The translations under genes and the position numbers were made by a program. A DNA stretch of 64,000 nt, from NCBI RefSeq assembly GCF_900101475.1, contig NZ_FMZV01000003.1:248001-312000 (forward strand), read 5' to 3'. Position 1 is the first letter of the stretch. The number at the start of each line of letters is the position of its first letter. Below the pieces are notes generated by a model. That model searched no databases, was not told the DNA's origin, and was given only the letters and a program-made list of their open reading frames with translations. Below are positions 42,945-51,498 of the stretch, piece by piece. This DNA comes from Ruegeria marina (lineage in GTDB: Bacteria > Pseudomonadota > Alphaproteobacteria > Rhodobacterales > Rhodobacteraceae).

Positions 42945-43415
42945 TCAGACCCGGTGATAGGGGCTGCCGGCAAGGATGGTGGCGGCCCGGTAGAGTTGCT
43001 CGGCCAGCATCACCCGCACCAGCATGTGCGGCCAGACCATCGCCCCGAAGGAGATCGAGAAATCCGCCTCGGCCCGCAGGTCGGGGTCGATGCCGTCCGC
43101 CCCGCCGATCACCAGCGCCAGATCCTGCCGCCCGGCGTCGCGCCAGCCGGCAAGACGTTCGGAGAATTCCGGCGAGGAGATCACCTTGCCCCGCTCGTCC
43201 AGCGTACACAGCAGCGAACCGCCAGGCAGCGCCTTGCGCAACAGTGCCGCCTCGGCCGCCATGCCGCCGCCCTTGCGGTCGTCAACCTCGACCATGCGCG
43301 CAGGCCCAAGGCCCAGCGCACGGCCTGTACGCTCGAACCGGGACAGGTAATCATCAATCAGGGTTTTCTCCGGTCCGGCGCGCAATCGGCCGACCGCACA
43401 AATGCTGACACGCAT
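42945..43415 (-). CDS. rlmH: 23S rRNA (pseudouridine-1915 N3)-methyltransferase RlmH
   Basis: 156 residues, the usual length. A SPOUT-type fold with the SAM loop LVIGGADGIDPDLRAEADF and the C-terminal knot MVWPHMLVRVMLAEQLYRAA ending in SPYHRV, the tail conserved in RlmH. It methylates a pseudouridine in helix 69 of the 70S ribosome. The gene stands between rsfS (45 bases upstream) and the flavodoxin (5 bases downstream), and this rsfS-rlmH pairing is common in bacteria. Confidence 0.95.
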   Translation of the reverse strand: MRVSICAVGRLRAGPEKTLIDDYLSRFERTGRALGLGPARMVEVDDRKGGGMAAEAALLRKALPGGSLLCTLDERGKVISSPEFSERLAGWRDAGRQDLALVIGGADGIDPDLRAEADFSISFGAMVWPHMLVRVMLAEQLYRAATILAGSPYHRV

Positions 43416-43460
43416 GTTGCCTTGCCTCTCCGGCCCCTCAACCGGGACCGGCGGACTGCT

Positions 43461-43820
43461 TCAGTTGGCCGATGCCCTGACGCCCTGCGGCATCCACATC
43501 TTTTCCAGCTGGTAGAATTCGCGAACCTCGGGACGGAAGATGTGAACGATCACGTCACCGGTATCGATCAGCACCCAGTCGCCGGCATCCTTGCCCTCGA
43601 TCTTCGCGCTGAAGCCGAACTCGTCCTTGACGCGCTGAACCAGCTTTTCGGCCATGGCCGAAACCTGCCGGGTCGACCGCCCCGATGCGATCACCATGTA
43701 ATCGCCCATCGAGGACTTGCCGCGCAGGTCGATCTGCACGACGTCTTCGGCCTTGTCATCATCGAGAGAAGAAAGAATACGCTCCAGCAACAACTCGCTG
43801 GTGGTGTCAGTCGAAGCCAT
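43461..43820 (-). CDS. rsfS: Ribosomal silencing factor RsfS
   Basis: 119 residues from ATG 43820. The RsfS/Iojap fold shows as KAEDVVQIDLRGKSSMGDYM, SGRSTRQVSAMAEKLVQRVK and DWVLIDTGDVIVHIFRPEVR, with the C-terminal EFYQLEKMW. It binds L14 of the large subunit and blocks subunit joining in poor nutrients. ATG 43820 is preferred to GTG 43856; AGGGG lies about 9 bases upstream. Cotranscribed with rlmH. Confidence 0.95.
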   Translation of the reverse strand: MASTDTTSELLLERILSSLDDDKAEDVVQIDLRGKSSMGDYMVIASGRSTRQVSAMAEKLVQRVKDEFGFSAKIEGKDAGDWVLIDTGDVIVHIFRPEVREFYQLEKMWMPQGVRASAN

Positions 43821-43986
43821 CAGCGTGGCCCCTGACTGGACGGCCGGGGCCGCCACGGAATGAGGTAACAGGACATCGTCCTCCTATGCAGCGCGCCGAC
43901 AGATCCCCCGGCGCTGGGGTGTGACAAATTTAGCAATCCCGGCGCGACAATTCAATGAACCATGGCCTCTTGGGCACAACCGAGGT

Positions 43987-45339
43987 TCACTCCGCCCGGA
44001 TATGTTGCGAATCCGTCCCTGTTTCGGGCTGATCGCCCAGCAAGCGCACCTCGCGCTGAGGGAAGGGAATCGAGATCCCTTCAGCATTGAACGCATCCCA
44101 AAGCGCCAGGAACACGTTTCCCCGGATATTGGTCAGACCCGCCGTCGGATCGCTGATCCAGACGCGCAGCACATAGTCGACACTGCTGTCGCCAAAGCCC
44201 GTGATATGGCACACAGGGTCATGCCCCGGCCCGCTCAGCACCCGCTTGACCGATTTCGCCGCGCCGATCGCCACTGCGCGAACCACATGCGGGTCATCGG
44301 AATAGCTGGTGCCGAATGTCAGATCCAGCCGCACGAACTGGTCCGAATGGGACCAGTTCACCACCTGCCCGGTGATCAGGTCCTCGTTGGGGATCAGGTA
44401 TTCACGCCCGTCGCGGGTGACCACCGAGACGTACCGCGCCCCCAGAGAATTGATCCAGCCGAATGTCTCGCCCAGCGAAATCACGTCGCCCGGTTTGATC
44501 GAGCGGTCCATCAGGATGATCACGCCCGAGATCAGGTTCGACACCACCTTTTGCAAACCAAAGCCGATACCCACACCGATCGCACCCGACAGGAACGCCA
44601 GCCCGGTCAGGTCGAACCCCAGGGTCCGGATCGCCACGATGAAGACCCAGCCGTAGAGCAGCACCTGTACCGCTTTTCCCAGCAGCACCTGCATGGACGG
44701 CGAGATGTCATCGTTGCGCTTCAGCGCATTCGACGCCCCTTGCGATGCCAGCCGCGCCAGCACGAACAGCGCCCCGATCAGCAGCGTTGCCTTGAGAATC
44801 CCCAGCACCGAGATATGCAATGCGCCGATCTCGATTGCGATTCCGTCGAGGAAAGAGGCGACCGTATCGGTCAGGTTCAACGCCACCACGGTGGCATAGA
44901 TCCACATCGACCAGCGAAAGATGATGCGCAACGTACCGTTGCGCACCGCCCGCGCCACCAGCGCGATCACCAACAGGGCGGTCGCCAGCGTCGCTACCAC
45001 CCCGATGATGTAGCTGCGCGAAGGCCAGGTGCTCTCCTGCATCACCAGATAGACGGCCCAGCTCAACACGACGAAATACAGAAGAGAGAGACGCCGCATA
45101 AGCAGCACCAGCGTACGCAGGCGCCATTTCGGCCAACCCTCGCGCGCCCGCGCCCAATCCTCCCAGTACCGGCGGGTGATGATCGACAAAACCATCGAAA
45201 TGGCCACCAGCACCACGACGATCAGCATCTGGTATTGCCGCCAACCCGGTGTCGTGAACAGCCCAAGCAGTTTCTGGCCTGCTGTCAGGATCGCCGTCAG
45301 CAGCTCTTCCAGCGTGGCGGGCAGGATGTCGTTGTCCAT
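43987..45339 (-). CDS. MscS-type mechanosensitive channel
   Basis: 450 residues with about six membrane segments before the pore: a long N-terminal part (residues 30-180), then the MscS core with the TM3-like helix LSGAIGVGIGFGLQKVVSNL near 265 and the beta domain starting IILMDRSIKPGDVISLG. The protein should open under membrane tension to release solutes in hypo-osmotic shock. ATG 45339 follows GGGAG by about 7 bases; the frame upstream is not conserved-looking. Confidence 0.92.
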   Translation of the reverse strand: MDNDILPATLEELLTAILTAGQKLLGLFTTPGWRQYQMLIVVVLVAISMVLSIITRRYWEDWARAREGWPKWRLRTLVLLMRRLSLLYFVVLSWAVYLVMQESTWPSRSYIIGVVATLATALLVIALVARAVRNGTLRIIFRWSMWIYATVVALNLTDTVASFLDGIAIEIGALHISVLGILKATLLIGALFVLARLASQGASNALKRNDDISPSMQVLLGKAVQVLLYGWVFIVAIRTLGFDLTGLAFLSGAIGVGIGFGLQKVVSNLISGVIILMDRSIKPGDVISLGETFGWINSLGARYVSVVTRDGREYLIPNEDLITGQVVNWSHSDQFVRLDLTFGTSYSDDPHVVRAVAIGAAKSVKRVLSGPGHDPVCHITGFGDSSVDYVLRVWISDPTAGLTNIRGNVFLALWDAFNAEGISIPFPQREVRLLGDQPETGTDSQHIRAE

Positions 45340-45427
45340 TCGTTTTCTCCCGCCACCCAGCTTGACAGTGCCACCCCCGGTTTCGCAAGACCTTGCGAGA
45401 CTCGGGGGACAGCTGTATCTGGACATC

Positions 45428-45526
45428 ATGAAACCCTATGACGCCCCGAACATGAACCTTCAAGACCGCGCCCGCCTGCGCGAACGGTTCTTCGGCGCGA
45501 CCCGGTCCGTGCTGGCCCGCCTATAA
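45428..45526 (+). CDS. Possible 32-residue small protein upstream of leuC
   Basis: An ORF from ATG 45428 encodes MKPYDAPNMNLQDRARLR then ERFFGATRSVLARL, highly charged and helical, with strongly GC-rich third positions like real genes here. An internal ATG at 45452 would give 24 residues. It lacks a clear ribosome site, and there are too few clustered Leu codons for a leader peptide. It ends 52 bases before leuC. Could be a real small protein or chance. Confidence 0.4.
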   Translation: MKPYDAPNMNLQDRARLRERFFGATRSVLARL

Positions 45527-45578
45527 GGGGCCCAAGCCATGACCTCCGCCAAATTCCATTCAGAACGGGAGAGGACAG

Positions 45579-46982
45579 ATGTCCCCCAAGACACTCTATG
45601 ACAAGATCTGGGATGCGCATGTCGCGCACGAGGCAGAAGACGGCACCTGCCTGCTTTATATCGACCGTCACCTCGTACACGAGGTGACCAGCCCGCAGGC
45701 CTTCGAAGGTCTGCGCATGGCGGGCCGCAAGGTCCGCGCACCGGAAAAGACCATCGCGGTGCCGGATCACAACGTCCCCACCACCGAAGGCCGCGAAGAT
45801 CCCGCGCAGATGACCGAGGAAAGCCGCATCCAGGTCCAGGCGCTCGACAAGAACGCGCGTGATTTCGGCATCCACTACTATCCGGTCTCCGACATCCGTC
45901 AGGGCATCGTGCATATCGTCGGCCCCGAACAGGGCTGGACCCTGCCGGGCATGACCGTGGTCTGCGGTGACAGCCATACCGCGACCCACGGCGCCTTCGG
46001 TGCATTGGCTCACGGCATCGGCACCTCCGAGGTCGAGCATGTTCTGGCCACCCAGACACTGATCCAGAAGAAATCGAAGAACATGAAGGTGGAGATCACC
46101 GGCAAGCTGAACCCGGGCGTCACCGCCAAGGACATCACGCTGGCCGTGATCGGCAAGACCGGCACCGCCGGCGGCACCGGCTATGTCATCGAATATTGTG
46201 GCGAGGCGATCCGCGATCTCTCGATGGAAGGCCGCATGACCGTCTGCAACATGGCGATCGAAGGCGGCGCCCGCGCCGGCCTGATCGCGCCGGACCAGAA
46301 GACCTTCGACTACGTCCAGGGCCGCCCGCACGCGCCCAAGGGCGCCCAGTGGGAAGCCGCGCTTGCCTGGTGGAAGACACTCTATTCCGACGACGACGCC
46401 CATTGGGACAAGGTGGTGACGATCAAGGGCGAGGATATCGCGCCGGTCGTGACCTGGGGCACCAGCCCCGAGGACGTGCTGCCGATCACCGCAACCGTGC
46501 CTGCGCCCGAAGACTTCAAGGGCGGCAAGGTCGAGGCGGCACGCCGCTCTCTCGACTACATGGGGCTGACCCCCGGCCAGAAGCTGTCGGATATCGAGAT
46601 CGACACGGTATTCATCGGTTCCTGCACCAACGGCCGGATCGAAGACCTGCGCGCCGCGGCGGAAATCGTGAAAGGCAAGAAGATCAAGGTCAAGCGTGCG
46701 ATGGTGGTGCCCGGCTCGGGCCTTGTTCGCGCCCAGGCCGAGGAAGAAGGTCTTGCCGACATCTTCAGAGAGGCCGGTTTCGAGTGGCGCCTGGCCGGAT
46801 GCTCGATGTGCCTGGCGATGAACCCCGACCAGTTGCAGCCGGGCGAGCGCTGCGCCGCGACCTCGAACCGCAACTTCGAGGGCCGTCAGGGCCGGGGCGG
46901 CCGCACCCACCTGCTCAGTCCCGCCATGGCTGCCGCTGCGGCAATCACGGGAAAGCTGACAGATGTGCGCGAGTTGATGTAA
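45579..46982 (+). CDS. leuC: 3-isopropylmalate dehydratase large subunit LeuC
   Basis: 467 residues, the usual length. The aconitase-family core [14 protein letters not shown] is at 128-141, and the [4Fe-4S] ligands are C349 (SCTNGR), C408 and C411 (CSMCLAMN). With LeuD it converts 2- to 3-isopropylmalate in leucine synthesis. GGGAGAGG lies 5 bases before the ATG. leuD lies 700 bases downstream, with a DUF308 gene between them. Confidence 0.97.
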   Translation: MSPKTLYDKIWDAHVAHEAEDGTCLLYIDRHLVHEVTSPQAFEGLRMAGRKVRAPEKTIAVPDHNVPTTEGREDPAQMTEESRIQVQALDKNARDFGIHYYPVSDIRQGIVHIVGPEQGWTLPGMTVVCGDSHTATHGAFGALAHGIGTSEVEHVLATQTLIQKKSKNMKVEITGKLNPGVTAKDITLAVIGKTGTAGGTGYVIEYCGEAIRDLSMEGRMTVCNMAIEGGARAGLIAPDQKTFDYVQGRPHAPKGAQWEAALAWWKTLYSDDDAHWDKVVTIKGEDIAPVVTWGTSPEDVLPITATVPAPEDFKGGKVEAARRSLDYMGLTPGQKLSDIEIDTVFIGSCTNGRIEDLRAAAEIVKGKKIKVKRAMVVPGSGLVRAQAEEEGLADIFREAGFEWRLAGCSMCLAMNPDQLQPGERCAATSNRNFEGRQGRGGRTHLLSPAMAAAAAITGKLTDVRELM

Positions 46983-47019
46983 ACTTCTCTCATAACTTAG
47001 CTTTTTGAGGGATACTGAA

Positions 47020-47547
47020 ATGAGTGACTGGCTGAAACTGATGCTGCTGGGCCTCTTGTCGGTCGTGTTCGGGGTTATCGTCCTCGGCGCGCCGGTGGTG
47101 GCATCGGTGGCGATTACCACCCTGACCGGGATCATGCTGCTGATCGGCGGTGGGCTTCAGGCTGTGGGCGGGTTCACCGTCGAAGGGGCCGGCAACAAGA
47201 TCCTGTCGATCATCATGGGTATCATCATGGTGTTCCTCGGCTGGTCTTTCCTGTCGCACCCGCTGGAAGGCACGCTGACGCTGGCCACGGTGGTGATGAT
47301 CCTGTTTGCCGCCGGCGGCATCGCCCGGATCATCCTGTCGTTCCAGATGCGCGGCACCGGCCTGTTCTGGCCGACACTCATTTCGGGCGTCCTGTCCCTG
47401 GGCCTTGCCGCCTATGTCATGGCGAATGCAGGGGTCGGGCTGGCGTTCAGCCTTCTGGGTATCCTCATGGGTATCGAGATGCTCTTCAACGGCTTCGGCC
47501 TGATCTTCGCCGCGCTCTTCCTGCGCAGCACGGCGAAACACGCGTAA
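47020..47547 (+). CDS. DUF308/HdeD-family membrane protein
   Basis: 175 residues with about six short hydrophobic helices and the HdeD-like pairs of small-residue helices: LLSVVFGVIVLGAPVVASVA, GIMLLIGGGLQAVGGF and IMGIIMVFLGWSFLSHPLEG. The role of this family is not established; HdeD is linked to acid resistance in E. coli. ATG 47020 is preceded by GAGGG 8 bases away. It is inserted between leuC and leuD, probably in one transcript. Confidence 0.88.
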   Translation: MSDWLKLMLLGLLSVVFGVIVLGAPVVASVAITTLTGIMLLIGGGLQAVGGFTVEGAGNKILSIIMGIIMVFLGWSFLSHPLEGTLTLATVVMILFAAGGIARIILSFQMRGTGLFWPTLISGVLSLGLAAYVMANAGVGLAFSLLGILMGIEMLFNGFGLIFAALFLRSTAKHA

Positions 47548-47686
47548 CCGGGTCACGGGACCGGAGACTATCCGTCCGCGCCTGTGACTCTTTGAAACTG
47601 GATCGGGCTGCGCAAACACGCAGACCCGATCCTCATCAGAGATATAGCGCCCGCATCAGACGCGGGCCCGAACCAGGAGCCTGGAT

Positions 47687-48292
47687 ATGGACAAGTTCGA
47701 AAAACTGCAGGGCATCGCCGCGCCGATGCCGCTTATCAACATCGACACCGACATGATCATCCCCAAGGTGTTTCTCAAGACCATCAAGCGGTCTGGCCTT
47801 GGGGTGAACCTGTTCGACGAGATGCGTTATGACGCCGACGGCAACGAAAACCCCTATTTCGTGCTGAACAAGCCCCAGTACCGCGATGCCGAGATCCTGG
47901 TCGCCGGTGACAATTTCGGCTGCGGCTCGTCGCGCGAACACGCCCCCTGGGCGATCAAGGACTTCGGGATCAAATGCGTGATCTCGACATCCTTCGCCGA
48001 CATCTTCTTCAACAACTGTTTCAAGAACGGCATCCTGCCTATCGTGCTGCCCCAGGAACAGGTCGACATCCTTATGAAGGATGCAGAAAAAGGCCAGAAC
48101 GCCCGGATGACCGTCGATCTGGAAGCGCAGGAGATCACTACGTCGGACGGTGAGGTCATCCCCTTCGAGGTGGATTCCTTCAAGAAACACTGCCTGCTCA
48201 ACGGTCTCGACGATATCGGCCTGACGATGGAAAAGGCCGCCGCGATCGACGCGTTCGAAACCCGCGCCGCCCAGTCGCGCCCCTGGGTCTGA
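47687..48292 (+). CDS. leuD: 3-isopropylmalate dehydratase small subunit LeuD
   Basis: 201 residues. The swivel domain of the aconitase family shows as [38 protein letters not shown] and [13 protein letters not shown], with the conserved SREHA loop. It works as a dimer partner of LeuC. AGGAG lies 8 bases upstream of ATG 47687. A terminator follows 27 bases after the stop. Confidence 0.97.
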   Translation: MDKFEKLQGIAAPMPLINIDTDMIIPKVFLKTIKRSGLGVNLFDEMRYDADGNENPYFVLNKPQYRDAEILVAGDNFGCGSSREHAPWAIKDFGIKCVISTSFADIFFNNCFKNGILPIVLPQEQVDILMKDAEKGQNARMTVDLEAQEITTSDGEVIPFEVDSFKKHCLLNGLDDIGLTMEKAAAIDAFETRAAQSRPWV

Positions 48293-48318
48293 GCCCCCGC
48301 ATCGCAAAAAAACGCTGC

Positions 48319-48345
48319 GCCGCGCCCACCCGGGCGCGGCATTTT
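48319..48345 (+). terminator. Rho-independent terminator after leuD
   Basis: A perfect 9-base GC stem (48319-48327 with 48332-48340, loop ACCC) followed by ATTTT closes the leuC-DUF308-leuD unit. Confidence 0.85.
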
Positions 48346-48396
48346 CGTCCAAGGGACGGGCACACTTAATACGCGATTATGCATGAAGACTCGCAC

Positions 48397-48418
48397 AACC
48401 ACTAAATGTGGTTTTTTT
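48397..48418 (+). terminator. Second terminator-like hairpin downstream of leuD
   Basis: A 6-base stem (48397-48402 with 48408-48413, loop TAAAT) runs into five further T residues. It lies 57 bases past the first terminator, so it either backs it up or ends a short RNA from the AT-rich stretch 48360-48396. Confidence 0.6.
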
Positions 48419-48635
48419 CGCCAGCCTGACCGGAAAATTCACCCTTTCTGATGCAAGATGGCACCAGTTTCGCCATGATTTCGCCTCAATAGGCGGGTCT
48501 CGTGACTCGACAGCTTGAGTGAAAGGCCAAATCGCGGCACAAATGAGGCCAAAATGAGGCACCCGCGAAAGCGGGATCAAGTTGGAACAAAGGCGCGGCA
48601 ACGAATCGGCCTGTCCAGTTTGAAGGGATCGGACA
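48419..48635. other. Intergenic region upstream of a membrane protein, with tandem repeat
   Basis: No gene is seen. AAATGAGGC occurs at 48541-48549 and 48552-48560, 11 bases apart (one helical turn), which fits an operator. A 5-base hairpin with a GAAA tetraloop follows (48562-48566 with 48571-48575). The promoter of the next gene must lie here, but no clear -35/-10 pair is visible. Confidence 0.45.
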
Positions 48636-49469
48636 GTGATAGGACGCATCACGGGCGCAGCTCTGCGTGGAATACTGGTGGCGCTGGTCGTCGTCATTCC
48701 GTCGTTGTATCTGCCAAGCGGCGCGGCAACCTCGAGCGAGGTTGTCGTTCTTTTTGCGATCCTCGGTTTCGTGCTGACATTTTCGGAGTACAACGCAACT
48801 TTTCCCAGTTTTCTGGAGTTTCGCGACGCTCCACCCCTGAACCGGATGCGGTTCATTGCCCTGGTGACCATGATCACATCCCTTACGCTGATCACGAAGC
48901 ACCGGTTTGAACCCACCAATGTCACGACATTGTTTTCGGGCCTGGGACTGTTGATCGCGCACTTGGTCGATTTCCCCTTTTCCCCGGTTCGCCTTGTTGT
49001 CCTGATGCTGCCGCAGGGCGCAGTTCCCGAAGTGATACAGAACGTCCGGATCGCGGCCGCAGTTACCTATGTCATTGCAATGATTACGGTCTTGTCCTTC
49101 TGGTTTGCTGTTCGCGTACGCGGCTGGCCCAGCGGGAACGGCGCATTCAACGTCTGGATCAACCTGCCTCTGTTCGATCCGACAACCGGTGGCGATGTGG
49201 TGGCGCGGATGCAGCGCGACGGGCGGGTCAACATGATCCTGGGGGTTTTGCTGCCCTTCATCATTCCCGCCATCGTCAAGATGGCCTCTGAACTGCTTGA
49301 TCCGATCGGCCTGACCAACCCGCAGACCCTGATCTGGACAATGAGCGCCTGGGCTTTCCTTCCCGCGTCGATGATCATGCGCGGCCTCGCGATGATGCGC
49401 ATCGCAGAAATGATCGAGGAAAAGCGCCGCCGCGCCTATTTGAACGCAAAGGCGATGCAGACGGCATGA
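48636..49469 (+). CDS. Conserved-looking membrane protein of unknown function
   Basis: 277 residues from GTG 48636. Six or seven hydrophobic segments (about 8-28, 36-50, 76-88, 98-112, 138-158, 200-220, 235-255) with short loops. The middle has LVDFPFSPVRLVVLMLPQ and NVWINLPLFDPTTGGDVVAR. No family is recognised. The stop overlaps the start of the EEP-family gene by four bases, so the two are translated together, and they may share a function. Confidence 0.75.
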   Translation: MIGRITGAALRGILVALVVVIPSLYLPSGAATSSEVVVLFAILGFVLTFSEYNATFPSFLEFRDAPPLNRMRFIALVTMITSLTLITKHRFEPTNVTTLFSGLGLLIAHLVDFPFSPVRLVVLMLPQGAVPEVIQNVRIAAAVTYVIAMITVLSFWFAVRVRGWPSGNGAFNVWINLPLFDPTTGGDVVARMQRDGRVNMILGVLLPFIIPAIVKMASELLDPIGLTNPQTLIWTMSAWAFLPASMIMRGLAMMRIAEMIEEKRRRAYLNAKAMQTA

Positions 49470-50539
49470 TCCGCATTCCGGCAATGCTGGTGGCTCTTCT
49501 GGCCACCTGTGCCGGCGCCGAACCGCTTCGCATCGCCAGTTTCAATGTCGAACTGGGCCGGGAGGGTCCGGGCCTGATGCTGCGCGACATCGAAGGCGGT
49601 CGCGACAAACAGGTTGACGCCGTCGTTGCCGTCATCGCCCGGATCAGGCCGGACATTCTCGCCTTGCAGGGAATGGATTGGGACCACGAGGCGCGCGCGC
49701 TGGCGGCGTTGTCGGACAGGCTGACCCAGGCAGGCTGGGACATGCCGCACAGCTTTGCCTTGCGCCCCAACAGCGGCATGGCCAGCGATCTCGACCTCGA
49801 CGGTGACGGACGCATTGCCGGGCCGGGCGATTCACAGGGCTACGGCAGGTTCACAGGCCAGAACGGTATTGCTCTTCTGTCGCGCCACCGGTTTGTCACG
49901 GACGAGGCGCGCGATCTCTCGACACTTTTGTGGCGTGACCTGCCGGGCGCGGACCTGCCTTCCACCGAGGGCGTTCCGTTTCCGTCCGAGGCGGCGCAAG
50001 CAGCGCAGCGCCTGTCATCAACCGGACACTGGCTGATACCTGTCGAAACGCCAGCGGGGAGGGTCACATTGCTGACCTACCAGGCCGGACCGCCCGTGTT
50101 CGATGGCCCCGAGGATCGAAACGGCCTGCGCAATCGCGATGAAACCCGGTTCTGGCAAGTCCTGCTGGACGGCGGTCTGGGCACCGTACCTGATGGGCCT
50201 TTCGTGCTTGCAGGCGGCAGCAATCTCGATCCCTGGGACGGCGAGGGTTACAACCGGACCATGCGCGATCTGTTGGATGACCCGCGCCTGCGGGATCCGG
50301 CGCCCGTCAGCGCGGGTGCCGAAATGTCCGGTCCCCAAGGGCACCGGGGTCCGGATGGACAGGATACCGTCGATTGGCCAGGCGTGGGCCGATACCGGGT
50401 CGATTATGTCCTGCCCTCGTCCCATTGGCGGATCGAAGGCTCCGGTGTCCACTGGCCTGCACCTGGAGAGCCCGGCGCTCGGGAAGCGTCAGACGCCAGC
50501 CGTCACCGGCTGGTCTGGGTGGATATCGCGCTGCCTTAG
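49466..50539 (+). CDS. Secreted endonuclease/exonuclease/phosphatase (EEP)-fold protein, atypical active site
   Basis: 357 residues. Signal peptide: MIRIPAMLVALLATCAGAE. The EEP order is visible: FNVELGREG, then DILALQGMDWD, VLLAGGSNLDPWDG-like (FVLAGGSNLDPWDG) and RYRVDYVLPS. The metal-binding Glu of the usual LQE motif is Gly here (LQGMD). Near the C-terminus SRHRLVW stands where many members have SDH. Activity may be altered or metal-dependent in another way. It follows the membrane protein with a four-base overlap and overlaps the converging epimerase gene by 51 bases. Confidence 0.78.
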   Translation: MIRIPAMLVALLATCAGAEPLRIASFNVELGREGPGLMLRDIEGGRDKQVDAVVAVIARIRPDILALQGMDWDHEARALAALSDRLTQAGWDMPHSFALRPNSGMASDLDLDGDGRIAGPGDSQGYGRFTGQNGIALLSRHRFVTDEARDLSTLLWRDLPGADLPSTEGVPFPSEAAQAAQRLSSTGHWLIPVETPAGRVTLLTYQAGPPVFDGPEDRNGLRNRDETRFWQVLLDGGLGTVPDGPFVLAGGSNLDPWDGEGYNRTMRDLLDDPRLRDPAPVSAGAEMSGPQGHRGPDGQDTVDWPGVGRYRVDYVLPSSHWRIEGSGVHWPAPGEPGAREASDASRHRLVWVDIALP

Positions 50540-51397
50540 CGTTGCCGGTATCGCCTGCGCGAGCGCCTGCGCCAGCGGCGTCTGGCGGAACCCCGGCAAC
50601 ATCCGGTCAAAGACCGCGCCGTCGAGCCGATGCGGCGTGTTCCACAGATACCGCATCTCCAGCAGGCACCGGGCCATCGGCCAGACCGGCCGCGCCAGAT
50701 GCAACGGCAGCCAGTTCATCTGTTTCAGTGCCACCCGCCCCCCGGTGACTTCGCCCAGCGCCTGTGCCAGATCCCGTCCGGTCAGCGTGTATCCCGCAAA
50801 TACCAGATCGCAGAATTGCGGCAGATCGGCCCGGCGTTCGGCCAGTTCGACGGTGGCGCGCGCCAGGTCGGGCAACCAGGCCCAGGCATGGGCAATGTCC
50901 GGGTTGCCGGGATAAGTGAACCTGCCCCGCGCCAGCGACTTGATCATGATCTCGTCGAACCAGTTGCCCGAGGCTTCGGTGTCCAGGAAATCGCCCGATC
51001 GCAGGATGATGGTGCGCACGCCCGAGGCGCGATAGGCCGCTTCCATGTCGATCCGGATCCGGCCCAGCGGGTTGGTCGCCCGGTGCGGTGACTCGGCCCC
51101 CCAGGGGCTGGGTGTATCGGGACCGAACACATAGACATTGCCCGAAACGATGACGGTGGCATCCGCAGCTTTTGCCGCCTCGATCACTTGCGCATGCAGC
51201 GCGGGCACCTGCCGCGCCCAGTCCGGATAGGGCGGGTTCCACGCGTTGACGATCACATCGGCTCTGCGCGCGGCTTCTCGCAGATCGTCGCGCTTCCGAT
51301 CGAACGCGGTCACGGCCCATCCCGCGCGGCGAAAGGCAATCGCGGCGTTGCGGCCGAACCGGCCCGAAGCGCCTAGGATCAGAACTGTCTGGGTCAT
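50489..51397 (-). CDS. NAD(P)-dependent epimerase/dehydratase family protein
   Basis: 302 residues of the extended SDR type. The nucleotide loop ILGASGRFGRNAAIAF is at 6-21, then NAWNPPYPDW, VSGNVYVFG and DFLDTEASGNWFDE. The usual YxxxK catalytic pair is not obvious. The sugar or other substrate is unknown. CAGGAG lies 7 bases before ATG 51397. Divergent from a LysR gene, with an ATACCTAT palindrome between them, so control by LysR is likely. Its end overlaps the EEP gene by 51 bases. Confidence 0.85.
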   Translation of the reverse strand: MTQTVLILGASGRFGRNAAIAFRRAGWAVTAFDRKRDDLREAARRADVIVNAWNPPYPDWARQVPALHAQVIEAAKAADATVIVSGNVYVFGPDTPSPWGAESPHRATNPLGRIRIDMEAAYRASGVRTIILRSGDFLDTEASGNWFDEIMIKSLARGRFTYPGNPDIAHAWAWLPDLARATVELAERRADLPQFCDLVFAGYTLTGRDLAQALGEVTGGRVALKQMNWLPLHLARPVWPMARCLLEMRYLWNTPHRLDGAVFDRMLPGFRQTPLAQALAQAIPATLRQRDIHPDQPVTAGV

Positions 51398-51437
51398 GGT
51401 TGGTCTCCTGTCTTGTACATCTTCGTACAAAACGGAC

Positions 51438-51460
51438 ATACCTATTCACCACATAGGTAT
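51438..51460. promoter_or_regulatory. ATACCTAT-N7-ATAGGTAT operator between epimerase and LysR genes
   Basis: A perfect inverted repeat with 8-base arms and 7-base spacer lies 41 bases upstream of the epimerase start and 39 bases before the LysR start. Dyads of this type are typical LysR binding sites (T-N11-A core). Confidence 0.6.
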
Positions 51461-51498
51461 AAATTGCACAAATTCGTATTTCATGCATTCATTGATGA

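Noticed and set aside
45428-45580. Leucine leader peptide/attenuator before leuC
   Set aside because: Only four scattered Leu codons, and no alternative terminator hairpin is visible before leuC.
48440-48480. Sigma-54 promoter (TGGCAC then TCGCC)
   Set aside because: The -12 half is poor (TCGCC rather than TTGCT) and the site is far from the next gene.
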